The notes under the pieces were generated by a model. The model was not told the origin of the DNA and ran no database searches. It worked only from the letters and a program-made list of their open reading frames with translations. Shown here piece by piece: positions 43,328 to 53,929 of a stretch of DNA of 64,000 bases. Source of the DNA: Eumeta japonica (taxonomy: Eukaryota; Arthropoda; Insecta; Lepidoptera; Psychidae). Made by a program: the position numbers and the translations under genes. Location: the NCBI GenBank assembly GCA_005406025.1, contig BGZK01001402.1, forward strand, positions 94,976 through 158,975, in the 5' to 3' direction. The first letter of the stretch is position 1, and every line of letters begins with the position of its first letter.

Positions 43328-44069
43328 AAGTTTGGTTATGCTTATCGATATCGGTCGATTTTTGAATAAAAATGATTTATGGTCTTTAGCGAACTCATTT
43401 TTAGGCTAACATAAATCCAAACAAGACATTTAAATGAATTTAAGTAATTTAACCTTGTATTTACTTTTAAAAATCATTAAGTGTCATCTTGTAAGCGCTT
43501 ATACTTAAGTCTAATAGTTCCGTCAAACAAGGTTTGAAATCAACATTTTTTTATTACCTAATTTTCTACTACCTACAATTTTTCAAAATTTGCGTTCAGC
43601 TCTTAAACTTAAAACCTCCACAACTCGGTTAATTTTGCTCGGAGGAAAAAAGTCATAAAATCTTTCTTTTTATTTTATGCGCTACATATTTTAATTAAAA
43701 CTTTTTTTATTTAATTTTTATCGTTTTAGCGTAACGAAAAAATAAATTTTAATTTTTTCAATTAAAATTTTGGGGTTGCAAACATGAAAACCTTTACACA
43801 TTGTTTTGTGTGATTAAATCTACATTATATAAAAATTGCAAAGTCGAGTGCCAAAATTTTTATTTCAAACCTTGTATGACTGGACTATTAGGCTTATAAG
43901 TGTTTACAAAACGACATTTAATGATCTTTAGAAGTAATACAAGGTTAAATTATTGGAATTCATTTACAAATCTTGTTTGATTTTATATTAGCCTAAAAAT
44001 GTGTTTGTTAAGGACAGGAAATTATTTATATTCAAAAATCGGTCGATATCCATAAGCATAACTAAACTT
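43328..44069. mobile_element. 742-bp foldback/TIR element with TA flanks
   Basis: The outer about 220 bp on each side are inverted copies of each other (left 43328-43550, right 43855-44069), with many point differences. The tips are AAGTTTGGTTATGCTTATCG on the left and, inverted, AAGTTTAGTTATGCTTATGG on the right. TA dinucleotides flank both ends, as for Tc1/mariner-type insertions. The central 300 bp is AT-rich and non-coding. It is a long-TIR MITE; the parent family is unknown. Confidence 0.8.
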
Positions 44070-44074
44070 TATTT

Positions 44075-44530
44075 ACTTGATTATTCATTTATTTACTGTT
44101 TTACTTTCCAGATTATAAACTAGCTTCAACATTTTATGGCTCCTAGTTGAGTTTTTTAATCACTGTTTATTTTATTATGTTTATTCATTTTTCTAGTAGA
44201 GTTTCCAATTATATTATCATGAGCAGCTTTAGTTTTCTCGTCCAGCGGGCTGAGCATGAGGCCCCAGAGAAGAGTGTCTCTATAGGGCTATCCCTTAATT
44301 CAATACGTTCACTAGGCTCGCAGATGTGTCAATATCAGCGTATATACGAATTGGTGCATGTCACCTACAAGGAAAACGTCAATTCATTGAAGTAATACGA
44401 TTCTCAAAAGAAACTTTCACTAAATGATTAATGAATAACGTTTTATGCGCTCTTTGGCAAAGGAATTACGTTTCCTATAAATAATGGTAATAATTCTTTC
44501 GATTTAGTATTATTGTTAATTTATATCGAG
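44075..44530. other. Unassigned sequence with an 82-codon frame
   Basis: The plus-strand frame 44147-44395 is hydrophobic at first and then reads FLVQRAEHEAPEKSVSIGLS. The second half (44235-44390) has higher complexity and could be an exon or transposon scrap. No domain is recognised, and splice sites are weak. Confidence 0.25.
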
Positions 44531-44534
44531 GGTG

Positions 44535-44592
44535 GGGTTGGGTGTGTGTGCATGTGTATGCGTGCATGCGAGCGTGTGTGTGTGTATTGGTA
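44535..44592. repeat. GT-rich microsatellite
   Basis: An interrupted (GT)n tract with GCAT and GCG interruptions: GGGTGTGTGTGCATGTGTAT and GAGCGTGTGTGTGTG. Confidence 0.85.
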
Positions 44593-44739
44593 CTTTTAAT
44601 CATTAAAATCTGGAATTTATTTCCAGGTTTAGTTATTTTTAACAAACTTCTAAAAAAGTGGAGGTTCTATGTTTATTTGCATGCAATTTCGTTACTGTAT
44701 GTTCAGCGATAATTTCATTGATTGTGGACCGAATTATTA

Positions 44740-45010
44740 TTTTTTTTTTGTCCGAAAGGATATACTTCCAAGGTAGTCCATAGTCATCAATTCAAAGTCT
44801 GATGATGGGATCCAAGGGAAATCAAGAAATACCTTTAAATATTGTAGGCATGAATGCTGCGTTTGAACTCTTTTTTAGTTATTCAAGTTTTTGCATCTGA
44901 TAGTCATCATTTTATGGTGCTGACCTGATGATGGAAGCTACTGCTCGCTTTAACGGTTTGGAGTTAGGAAAAAATACTGCGATTTGTTGCCAGAAAATAC
45001 TCTTTAATCG
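44740..45010 (+). repeat. Decayed Lepidoptera-type repeat with TGATGATGG
   Basis: TCCGAAAGGATATACTTCCA, GTCTGATGATGGGATC, CTGACCTGATGATGGAAGC and CTGCTCGCTTTAACGGTTTG form an ordered body, with two copies of the CTGATGATGG block. It resembles a lepidopteran dispersed repeat in which CTGATGATGGA is followed by an AACTCCTC-type segment. No boundaries are certain. Confidence 0.4.
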
Positions 45011-45249
45011 CTATTAATAAAACCTAGTACACACACAATTAAAATTACTTATTAATCTTTTTATAAATTTTCATTCATTCATATTATTTCAACGTGACAA
45101 ACTTATCAGGAACATATCGGAACTATTTAGCGATAATAATAGAAATAAGTTGAATTGATTTAATGTGAAAATACATGACTTGCAGATTTTTTAATATTAT
45201 GCACAATAAGAATAACATATAATTTGTATAAAAATAATTTAGTTGTTGC

Positions 45250-45315
45250 ACTCTGTCTACGGATGTAAAGACCCTGGAATGATTACCAGCAAACAATAAC
45301 TCGAAATCAGAATAA
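45250..45315 (+). repeat. Decayed repeat related to 38640-38720
   Basis: See the 38640 entry for the shared words. CCTGGAATGATTACCAGCAA followed by TAACTCGAAATCAGAATAAC is the second copy in the same orientation. Confidence 0.45.
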
Positions 45316-45489
45316 CGCTTTTCCATCTGCTCGACGTTTCACCAATTTTATTAACCATGATTTAATCGTTAGCAAAATAGCTAAATGAATTATGAAATTA
45401 TAATTACTAATTAATGAAAAATGTGAAATAGAATAAGTTTTATAAAAACTAAAAAAGAACGAGTAATCAGTTTTGGAGTCGGTTGCAGC

Positions 45490-45832
45490 CAAAGCAAAAA
45501 AAAAACATATAGTCTATAAGAATGAAAACAAAACATTAAATATGGAGTCAAAAAGGAGATCTTGTAAAGAGATACAAGCGTGTCTGATTTATCTTTAGCT
45601 GGAACCGACTCCGAAACAAGTAATTAGTTGTTTTTGGAGTCCATTTAAACAAGTATTTAAATAGGTTTTTAAAGTGTTTTTTAACTTCCCGCTAAGACTC
45701 TCTAAAATTTTCGGGAAGTTAGTAGTTTCACCCCATTTAGCAAAAATCGAGTTCTCATCAGATCTCGACGTTCTGAGGGTCTAGGAAGCTTCCCTGATCA
45801 TCCCTGAGATGATGTCCGTATCTCTGTGTGGA

Positions 45833-45868
<36 letters not shown>

Positions 45869-46260
45869 GATGTATGTAAACCTCTTATAACTTTTAAACG
45901 GCTTGACCGAATCGAGCCCACTAAATGACGTTCCAAAGAGTTTCACCAAACTTGGATTTACTGAAAGTTTGGATCGATTTGGACCGGTAGATTTTGAGAA
46001 ATTTTCAAAAAACTAAGAAAAAAAATTTTTTTAAAGTGGTTTTTTGAAAATAACTTTAAAATGGCTTGACTGATCAATTCCAAAATATAATCAGCTCTTA
46101 AACTATTAAAAACACGTCGTTTGCCGCAAACCGGATCAAAATCGGCTGATTGGTTTGCGAGAAATCGTTGTCGAAAGAAATCGAAACAAACCGTTTTTTT
46201 TGAAATAACTATGAAACGGATAAAATTAGCGGGAAGTTGCAGAGTTGGCCTTTAGGGTCA
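45490..46260 (+). repeat. Lepidoptera-type repeat with embedded (GT)n
   Basis: TTTTAACTTCCCGCTAAGAC and TTTCGGGAAGTTAGTAGTTT (45677-45730) open the body, then GTTCTCATCAGATCTCGACG, GGGTCTAGGAAGCTTCCC, a near-pure (GT)n tract (45830-45860), and CTTTTAAACGGCTTGACCGA, AAAGAGTTTCACCAAACTTG. It ends with AGCGGGAAGTTGCAGAGTTG (46230-46250). The order of blocks matches a family I know from lepidopteran noncoding DNA, probably the 3' UTR of a LINE. The microsatellite is part of the element, so it travels with it. The 5' limit is uncertain. Confidence 0.6.
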
Positions 46261-46439
46261 AATTTTTTTTATTAGTATAAAAGTTATTTTATTTTCAAGT
46301 AATTTACCCGAGAAAGTCTACATTTTTAGTGATCATTTGGTTTAAACATCTTTTGGTGAATATATTGCGCTCATTAGATAGATCTTACAAAAACTTACCG
46401 ACCTCGTATTTTATTGATTATATGTAGCTATTTGCCAGT

Positions 46440-46720
46440 TTACAGTTTGCATTGTCGCATCCACAGTGCGCTTACTTTTTGTCACCGACATTGTTTGCTC
46501 CGTCGCCTACGCGTTTGTCCGGCGCACGCCCCTGCGCCGCGCGTGCTCCAGTCATCGCCGCCGTGCCGTCAGTCAATCGGACGAAAGGGTTCGTTCTGTC
46601 CCTCCGTTCATTTCTGGTTCCCAATTATAGGGGCCGAGCGGGGGTCACGTGGCTAACAGTAGTTAGTTATTGCGCGTCAAAGCGCTTCATTAGTCGGGGG
46701 TCAGCGAGACTTATTCTTAA
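46440..46720. promoter_or_regulatory. GC-rich island, possible promoter or first exon
   Basis: CTCCGTCGCCTACGCGTTTG, GCGCACGCCCCTGCGCCGCG and CAGTCATCGCCGCCGTGCCG form a long GC-rich and pyrimidine-rich stretch, followed by ordered sequence (GGGGGTCACGTGGCTAACAG, CGGGGGTCAGCGAGACTTAT). A 128-codon frame (46452-46838) stays open across it and onward into AT-rich DNA, but has no recognisable domain. CACGTG at 46645 is an E-box. A promoter with untranslated exon is a reasonable guess only. Confidence 0.3.
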
Positions 46721-46724
46721 TTTC

Positions 46725-47345
46725 TTTATTAACTTATATATACTGATGTTTAAATTTTTATTTATATTTATGCGGACGTTGGTTTTGATTGAACTATTTG
46801 ATTATAAATTAAAATTAAAGTTTCTGTCTGCCGAATAATGGTACTTCGAAAATAGTAATCATAGTGAAAGAAATAAATGTTTAAATACCAGACCATAACA
46901 AAGTCATAAAGAAGTTATTAACATGAATATTGTGTGAATTAATATATGTGGCCAAGTACAGTGTAAATTAGCTATCAATACACAATGTATTAAATATATA
47001 AATTTACAAGCGCCAAAAGAATATCATAGCATACATAACGACGTTCTAAAATCAATGTTGATAAGAGTCATCATTAAATGAATTAAGTTCCATTTTTAAT
47101 TCGTCCCAAAATTGAAGAAATAGTAATACGAAAAATTAACCCGATTATTAAACTGTAATTTATTTGATTAATAACTAAAAAAGGAGAAATAAAATTTTTG
47201 TACCTTTTAAAAAATCTAAGCCAGCCTTAATATTTGGAACGAATGTTGTGATTTGGTAGTATTGGTACGCCGTGCGAGTACTGTTGGACACGCCACACAC
47301 CCCGCCTCCCGGCCGAACCACGGTGATGAGCCTCGAACGAGCCCG
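46725..47345. other. AT-rich DNA with a GC-rich end
   Basis: No gene is recognised. GC-rich sequence at 47265-47345 (CACGCCACACACCCCGCCTC) lies just outside the left end of the TIR element that follows. Confidence 0.4.
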
Positions 47346-47350
47346 AAATC

Positions 47351-48623
47351 TTGTCACTGAATTTGGCACTACTTTTTTCGATTTTTGATTTCTTTTTTTT
47401 TAATTATTTGTTCATCATTTGCTTGTTATTGTTCGAATGTAAAAAATGTTTGTTCCTTTTTTATTTGTAATTTATTAAACAAATCTTTACCCTTAAGTTG
47501 GCCCCCTTTATTAGAGATTTTCGCTTTTGTCGGTCAAATTAATAATTAAATCCTTAATTATTAATTATTTTTAATTGAATAAACAGCCATTAGCCTACGG
47601 CTGCATTGCTCATGCGCCTGCAATAAAAGTTTAAAAAATTCTGGGTTACTTTTTGAAGTGTCTACTAAATGACTTGTCAGAGTCAAAAATTTAAAACCGT
47701 TGTTAATAAAAATTGAAACAATAGTCCCAAAACGAGAAATCTGATTTTCGACTGTTCTTTCAAAGACCCAGTATACACACGCCGGGTTAATTATATATTT
47801 TCTATAATATAAAGAAAACATGAGCAAATATTTTTTTATTCAAGTGACTTCAAAATTAACTTTTCTATCATTATAACGTAATAGGTTTTATGGATCTGAT
47901 TAGAGAGTCACAATTAATGATCTGATTATCATCATTACTTAACAGAAAAATAATTTAAAAATCAATTAAAGGACTCAAAACAGCGACGATAACAAAATCA
48001 GTGTTTTAGAAAAGCTATTGGAGAACCTAATATGCAAAATGTACAACTTCAACAACATTTTGACATGTAATGGCCGGATTTGTTTCAATGATGGATATCA
48101 TGCGAATTAAAATTAGTACGTTTATTAAAACCATTACTTAATCATTGACGTTTAGTTCATAAACTTATTCAGTGCATGCTTTTTGTTTTGTTAATTGAGT
48201 TCGATTACACGGATAAAGTAACCATAAATAATTGAGATTTCACCTTTTTTAATGGTATGTCAAATATTTTTTTGATCTGCATGCAAAATAAATAGAAAAT
48301 GTAAACACACCCGACTATTGCAAGCTGACTGACAACACAAACGCATGTGCAATGCAACCGTAGAGCGATGGCTGTTTATGAAATAAACATAATTAATAAT
48401 AAGCATTTAATTGTTTTTATGATCGAACAATCATCAATAGTGATCGAACAAACAATAAACATAATATATTAATTTGAGGGACAAAAATAAAGATCTCTAA
48501 TAAGGGGGCCAACTTAAGGGTAAACATTTGTTTAATTAATTATGAATAAAAAAAAAACGAACAAACAATTTAAAAAATATATATAAAAAATCAGAAAAAG
48601 TGGGGCTAAATTCAGTGACACCC
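47351..48623. mobile_element. 1.27-kb TIR element, non-autonomous
   Basis: Inverted arms of about 190-220 bp: left from TGTCACTGAATTTGGCACTA (47353) through ACCCTTAAGTTGGCCCCCTT (47490-47509), right from AAGGGGGCCAACTTAAGGGT (48503-48522) to GGGGCTAAATTCAGTGACAC (48602-48621). The innermost matched block includes TTAGAGATTT and TCAAATTAAT. The interior (47570-48440) holds a minus-strand 88-codon frame (47561-47827; FKFLTLTSHLVDTSKSNPEF) with no known domain, and otherwise AT-rich DNA. The arms, not the interior, define the element. No superfamily is assigned. Confidence 0.75.
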
Positions 48624-48624
48624 T

Positions 48625-49255
48625 GAAGTCGATGTCAGTGAGAGCTCAACCCGAAGGGGCACATTCGTCAGGGTCCACGTCGTTGCGTACGGACGCTGCT
48701 AAGCTGAATTTTAATGTGCCGATTTGTTGTGAAAATTACTAAATGTATTTCATACTTCCTCTTCATTTTTTTTTTAATTCGTGTATTTGTTACACTTTAG
48801 ACTTTTATAAATATTTTAAAAACTTATTTTACTTTAATTTCTTAATTTTGTCAATTAATAATTTTTTAATGATATGTAGGATTTCTATTCATGCCTGCTG
48901 TGTAATTAATATACAGGAGTAATATTAAAAAAATAGTTGGCATATTAACTTTAGATTGTTTTTAAATAAAAATTTTTTCCCTTTTATTATTAAATAAACA
49001 AATTAAAGATTTGAAGTAGCTTTAATTCTTTTTAAATAAATTTATAATTTCATTTAAAATTGAAACTAATTACATAATCATCTTTTCTTTCGAATATCTT
49101 TATTCAATTATTTCTTTGTCTTTTACATGTAGTTTTAGTGCAATTGTAGACTAGTTTTGATATCTAATTAATTTATTAGGTACATGTACCTACTTTATCA
49201 AGAATTTATTCGTCATTTTTATCGATTTGTTACGTGTACTTATAAGTAAAGCTAG
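48625..49255. other. AT-rich DNA, nothing recognised
   Basis: A small complex patch (CGAAGGGGCACATTCGTCAG, 48652-48671) lies at the left edge; the rest is AT-rich with no feature. Confidence 0.45.
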
Positions 49256-49259
49256 GTTA

Positions 49260-49577
49260 GTTTTCTCAATTAATTACAATGCTAAGATCTTTATCAAAAA
49301 GCGCTACTAAAAAAAAACTACTGAACTGATTTTAATGAAGCTTACACAGTTCCCTAAGTTGAACTTTACCTAGTCCAATAACAAACGATTTTTTGCAATC
49401 CGATTTATAGTTTTTGAGATATACACGGCAAACATATAAATATACATATACTCGTGAAATTTTGCATATATAGTTAGAAATTGGTATAGACTAACATATG
49501 CAGCCCTATGCAATTCTAACAGTATTACATAGATACGGGTCGAATTGAAAACCTCTTATTTAAAGTCGGTTAAAAAT
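49260..49577 (+). repeat. Second copy of the GAAGTCGGTTAAAA-type repeat
   Basis: The 3' end reads GGGTCGAATTGAAAACCTCT then TATTTAAAGTCGGTTAAAAA, matching 1473-1512 with substitutions. Upstream words CTGAACTGATTTTAATGAAG and CAATCCGATTTATAGTTTTT fit the typical body ('.gaaccgattttgatgaaa..'). It is more diverged than the first copy. Confidence 0.6.
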
Positions 49578-49579
49578 TA

Positions 49580-50355
49580 GACCGTCAATAACTACATCAT
49601 TAAACTATAGACTGTTACTAGCTGTAAAATGTGGAAAGAATTAAATCCTTACACTTAAATAGTTTAAATATAAATTAACGTTGATTGAAAAAAAAAATAA
49701 ATTTATAGAAATTATGAAGTATTTAGAAATTTATATTTATTCGGCATAGAGTACGAGATAGGACAAGACGTCAAACATCATAGATTATCAGTAAAATATC
49801 ATTATGATAAATTAACATTAATTTAATTAATATACATTATTAACAAACTAACATAAAATAATAAGAATATAATTACACCAAAAACAGACGAAAAAAGTAA
49901 AAAAAAAGAATTAAAAGTAGTTCCAGCAATATTTTTGTTGCAGCAAAGTTCAAATGTTGAAAAAAATGTTTTCAAGACTGATATTGACTTTACTGTATAA
50001 GATAATTTTTCTGAAGTCTACTTTCTCTTAGGTAAAAGTCATAATAGAACAACAAAAACTTAGAAATATAGATAATAAATATTTATCATTACCAGTAATA
50101 TAATAACATAACACAAACAATAATAAATAACATTAAAGCGAAAACCAAGAAAGTGACAGTAACGATTGCAGTAACAAAAGTGTTGCCATAATTATTTCCT
50201 ACCATTATCTAACTTATTTGGTTATATTGTATGTGTGATTAGATTTGTATTGCTTAAGGTGGATTTTTGGATTGTAATATGTGTATATGAAACGTACTTA
50301 AAGAAGTAACACCTAAAGTAGGCGTCTTTTCCAAAGTTGTTTCCGAGTTAGATCA
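49580..50355. other. AT-rich DNA, nothing recognised
   Basis: No gene, RNA or repeat boundary is visible. Confidence 0.5.
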
Positions 50356-50361
50356 ACTTAC

Positions 50362-51308
50362 AGTCTAGTCGACAAGCTCAAAATCGTGTTAATTCTTGAT
50401 AAAGGTCTTAAAAATATGTGCGATAGCTCATTAGATTCGGAATGACGTCTAGAAAAATGTATTTGAAGGATTTTACGGCACGATAAAAATTGCAAAAGTT
50501 ATTAACAAATTAAGTTGAAAAAAAAAGGGAATTTCGTTTTTTGGCTATTACTCAAAAACTATTAATATTTAAGAAATTAAAAAAAAATCATTCACAAAGA
50601 GGAGAAAATTTCTAAGAAAAAATCTTAACTTCCGGAACTCTACCTCCATTATTTATAATTTTAATTTAGTGCTGAAAATGAGACGGCCATGCTGTATCGA
50701 CCCCGCGCGGTCGATACAGCATGGCCGCGCTCCAAGAAGCCAAAAATATATAGCCCAATTATTTAAACTTTTATACCGTCTTTTCTAAAAATTAAAGCTC
50801 ACGAAAAACTGCTTAGTTAACAATTGTATACCCTTTTGAAAAATGAAGAAAAAATTTTTTTTCCAACGGTACTTTATTCTTTAACGTATTCTATTAATAC
50901 CATATTTTTATGTAATTTAACTATTGATATTTAATTTTATAAAAAAAATATTTTATGTAATAAACTCTGTTGAGCGGTAGCGCGGCCATGCAGTATCGGC
51001 GCGCGGAGCCCTATTTTCCGCACTAAATTAAAATTATATATAATGGTAGAGTTCCGGAAGTTAGGACTTTTTTCTTGGAAATTTTCTCCTCTTTATGAAT
51101 CTCTTTCTTTTAATTTCTTAAATATTAATAGTTTTTGAGTGATTTTTTTTTTCAACTTAATTTGTTAATAACTTTTGCAATTTTTATCGTGCAGTAAAAT
51201 CCTTCGAATACATTTTATCACACATCATTACGAATCCAATGAACTATCGCACATATTTTTAAGACCTTTATCAAGAATTAACACGATTTTGAACTTGTCG
51301 ACTAGACT
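50362..51308. mobile_element. 947-bp long-TIR element
   Basis: The left arm (50362 to about 50740) and right arm (about 50965 to 51308) are inverted copies over more than 330 bp. The tips are AGTCTAGTCGACAAG and its inverse. Shared blocks include ATCGTGTTAATTCTTGATAA, AAGGTCTTAAAAATATGTGC, ACTTCCGGAACTCTACC and GGCCATGC.GTATCG. The short centre (50745-50960) is AT-rich. TTA lies within a base or so of both outer ends and may be the target duplication, though the tips do not align cleanly. The left arm contains a perfect hairpin absent from the right arm (see findings). No protein is encoded. Confidence 0.85.
50684..50727. repeat. Perfect 19-bp GC-rich hairpin, 6-nt loop
   Basis: CGGCCATGCTGTATCGACC (50684-50702), loop CCGCGC, exact reverse complement 50709-50727. 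It is inside the left arm of the TIR element; the matching place in the right arm has only the single segment GCGGCCATGCAGTATCGGCG (about 50983-51002), so the second half was added on this arm. Confidence 0.9.
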
Positions 51309-51414
51309 ATTATTATAATACATTGAATTTTCATTTGGGTCAAATTCGTTGACGTGATCCCCCCAAACAAATACTTTGAATACCTAACTTTAAGACGCTA
51401 TTGACGCTACAGCC

Positions 51415-51575
51415 GTTTAAGTTCCGATCATTTTGCCGCGGTCGGGTGTCCCTGGTGTTAAGTCATTACTGAAAGACATCCCTGAGTCGAGACGTGCGTC
51501 GCGGCCGGCGGGGCGCGTGTCCGCGACAATAGCGGAGATTATTATCGGAGCGTATGGGATACTCTCAAAGGAACT
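51415..51575. promoter_or_regulatory. GC-rich island
   Basis: GCCGCGGTCGGGTGTCCCTG, GTGCGTCGCGGCCGGCGGGG and CGTGTCCGCGACAATAGCGG, followed by AGATTATTATCGGAGCG. Ordered sequence without a coding frame; candidate conserved element. Confidence 0.35.
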
Positions 51576-51579
51576 ATTG

Positions 51580-52070
51580 CTAAAAGAAACTGCAATGTAA
51601 AGATGAAGTCACAATGTGTTCATCGTTTTTTTGCTACTTAAATAATTGTGTAAAAAGACCATTTGGAAAATAAATATTATATGCATATAGCCTTGAATAA
51701 AAAAAATTAAACGAATTATTTTATTATTACCTTTTTTGTCAAAAAACATAATTCTATTTGTATTATATAAAAATAATATGTAATTTTTCTAAAAATATTT
51801 TCTTTAATTAGAGTTTTTAGAAAGACTGAAGAATTTCCATCGAAAAATCCCAGTTCTTGATGTTGTAAGCTATTTAGACATACTGAGTAGAAAAAGTATG
51901 AGGAAAAAAAGTTATAGTGTGTCACGAAATCTGCGTTCATTGTCGATAAAATTTTCTCGGCCAACTACATTCACTAGTCTCATATTGCAGACGTAATGTG
52001 CATAAAAATTGGTAGCTGTCATTCTTTCGCAATAACTGTTTTCATACTTGTCTTTTTATTAAACATGTAA
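51580..52070. other. AT-rich DNA, nothing recognised
   Basis: The 82-codon minus-strand frame (51716-51964) is low-complexity and shows no domain. Confidence 0.45.
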
Positions 52071-52074
52071 AAAA

Positions 52075-52135
52075 ATGATAATATATTTTCCAGAAGGGTA
52101 GGCAGAGACTATAGATTTCACAGGGTGCGATTTTT
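52075..52135 (-). pseudogene. RTE-like LINE 3' end scrap
   Basis: CCAGAAGGGTAGGCAGAGAC followed by TATAGATTTCACAGGG is the inverse of the CCTACCCTTCTGG/VVSAYPSG segment seen at 7265-7300 and 19535-19565. It is a very short, minus-strand remnant of the same family. Confidence 0.5.
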
Positions 52136-52139
52136 GTTT

Positions 52140-52375
52140 AATAAGTATAACTAGTTTTGAAAAAATAGGTACGTACATTATAAGGATTTTTTTTAAGCTC
52201 TTGATTTCTTATTTTAATCAAATTTTATTTCGCTGCCTATTTTTTAATTTTCAAAATCAAACGATAGGAGAGGAAAGGCAATAGAAATTTCGAATCACAC
52301 TTGACCAGATGCAATGTTACATTAATAATTTTTGGGATACAACGATTTGTAAAACTGCAACATAGAACACGCCCT
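52140..52375. other. AT-rich sequence, nothing recognised
   Basis: No feature that I can support. Confidence 0.4.
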
Positions 52376-52377
52376 AA

Positions 52378-52530
52378 CGTGCCCACATTAGCAGTGCGGA
52401 GGGCCGGCGCGCGTGCAATTGACATCATTAGACGGGCCGGCCGCCGGCCGCCGCCCTACTGTCTCCGTAGTTATCCTCAGAGAAATGAGGATCGCCAATT
52501 TTTAGGAAATCGGAGGACACTTTAGAAATA
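52378..52530. promoter_or_regulatory. GC-rich island
   Basis: GGAGGGCCGGCGCGCGTGCA, ATTGACATCATTAGACGGGC and CCGGCCGCCGGCCGCCGCCC, with an inverted pair CTCCGTAGTTATCCTCAG / ATGAGGATCGCC at the right. Candidate conserved noncoding element or untranslated exon; the frames on both strands are compositional. Confidence 0.35.
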
Positions 52531-52820
52531 AATCGTAGAGAAAATTGGCGGGTTTAAAGTCCCGCCCATTCTGACGTTCTTGTTCAAGAAATATCTGTTT
52601 AAAGATTTAGCGGCCTGGAGAACGGTTTATTAACATTTACATATTTTGTTACTTTTACCTATTTTATGTTTTCATGTGAAGATCTTATTGTATGGCGATT
52701 TTATGTATCTGTAAGTGCTTATTAAAGCACTAAATTTACGTACAACTAATCATTCTAGAAAGGTGGAACGCCGCGTTTCTGTGAACGTGGCGTGTTTACA
52801 CGCGCGGTGTACATGCTTTT
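52530..52820. other. Mixed sequence, nothing recognised
   Basis: GC-rich patch at 52765-52830 (GTGGAACGCCGCGTTTCTGT) precedes the repeat that follows and may belong to it. Confidence 0.35.
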
Positions 52821-52825
52821 TGACG

Positions 52826-53215
52826 CGGTAACGTCTTATAAATCGATGAACGCCGGCTGCATGCACGAAAAAGCATGACTCATTGTCACGTTCCGCCTGA
52901 GCCGAGCGTGCGAGCGAGAGCGCGGAACAATAGAGAGGCACGATCGGCCTAAGCGTTCGGCTTGTGACGCAACTATTTCTTGTAATGTATAATTTAAGTA
53001 GAAAAATATTTGAATTAACGAGTGCAAATAAATGTTAATTTATCCAAAACATTGTCATTTTCAATTAACTCCTTTGTAGTACACAAAATAATGATAATTC
53101 AGTGATAATAATTCAATTTAATTCATAAAAGAATGCAACTTTTCATTAATGTTCTTAAGACATTATCACGTAGAATTATCGTCCGTAAACCGACTTTACA
53201 GACAAACAATTTTTT
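52826..53215. mobile_element. Non-autonomous repeat, copy B of the 6296-6760 family
   Basis: It has the same plan as copy A: left CGCGGTAACGTCTTATAAAT, a GC-rich block with CGAGCGTGCGAGCGAGAG and GCACGATCGGCC (copy A: CGAACGAGAGAGAATGCC and TATGATCGGTC), an AT-rich middle, then GACATTATCACGTAGAATTA, CGTCCGTAAACCGACTTTAC and a poly-T run. Copies A and B are in the same orientation. Confidence 0.55.
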
Positions 53216-53219
53216 TTTT

Positions 53220-53925
53220 ATTTGGCAGTTTATGCGATCTGTGTATGATAATGTGTATGATAATATGTGAATTGATCGTTAGCGAATTGTCAAGTTAAAT
53301 ATTTTTTTAAGGCTTTATGCTCTTTTAATTCGACAATTTTTTATGTAAATACGAAATCCTCGTGCCTATTTGATTTAATTTTTAAAATAATTTTGTCATA
53401 TATTAACATAGGCCTTCCGGCAAGTGGGAAGTGGTTTTAATTACCGCCGTCGGTAAAGATAGACATATGCGTACGAGCAAAAACACAGCACCATATACGT
53501 ACTATTGACTCTTTGTCGGAGTACGAATGTCTATGGGCAACGATGATCTCTATTTTCTGGTGGTTCGCGTTCTTCTCTTCTCCGCTCGTTTGTCCGTTGA
53601 AAATGATATGAAAATGTTGTTTTCGTGTTATTAATGATACTGTAGAATAATCTTTGTAAAGGCACTCAATTGAAATCTTCAGTTTTTATAAATTATATTG
53701 CTCTAAAATCTAATTCATTCGATGTAGATATTTATGGAATGAAGTTTAATAAGCTTAAAAATGGTAAATACTAATTGGATCGGTTCTAGAGCATTTATTG
53801 ACAATAACACGTTACCGATCAAACTGAACTATTCAAATGCAAATTTTAGTGATACCTTGAGGGATCTTACTAAAAATTCACATTTATGTACATGCTACTT
53901 CAAAGATGTAAAGTAAAGCTCACTA
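53220..53925. other. AT-rich DNA with a possible repeat at 53400-53600
   Basis: GGCCTTCCGGCAAGTGGGAA, AATTACCGCCGTCGGTAAAG and ATAGACATATGCGTACGAGC look like an ordered dispersed repeat; CTATGGGCAACGATGATCTC follows. No name or boundary can be given. Confidence 0.35.
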
Positions 53926-53929
53926 TAAG

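Noticed and set aside
52750..53027. Two overlapping minus-strand frames of 63 codons
   Set aside because: They fall within the copy B repeat and have no domain.
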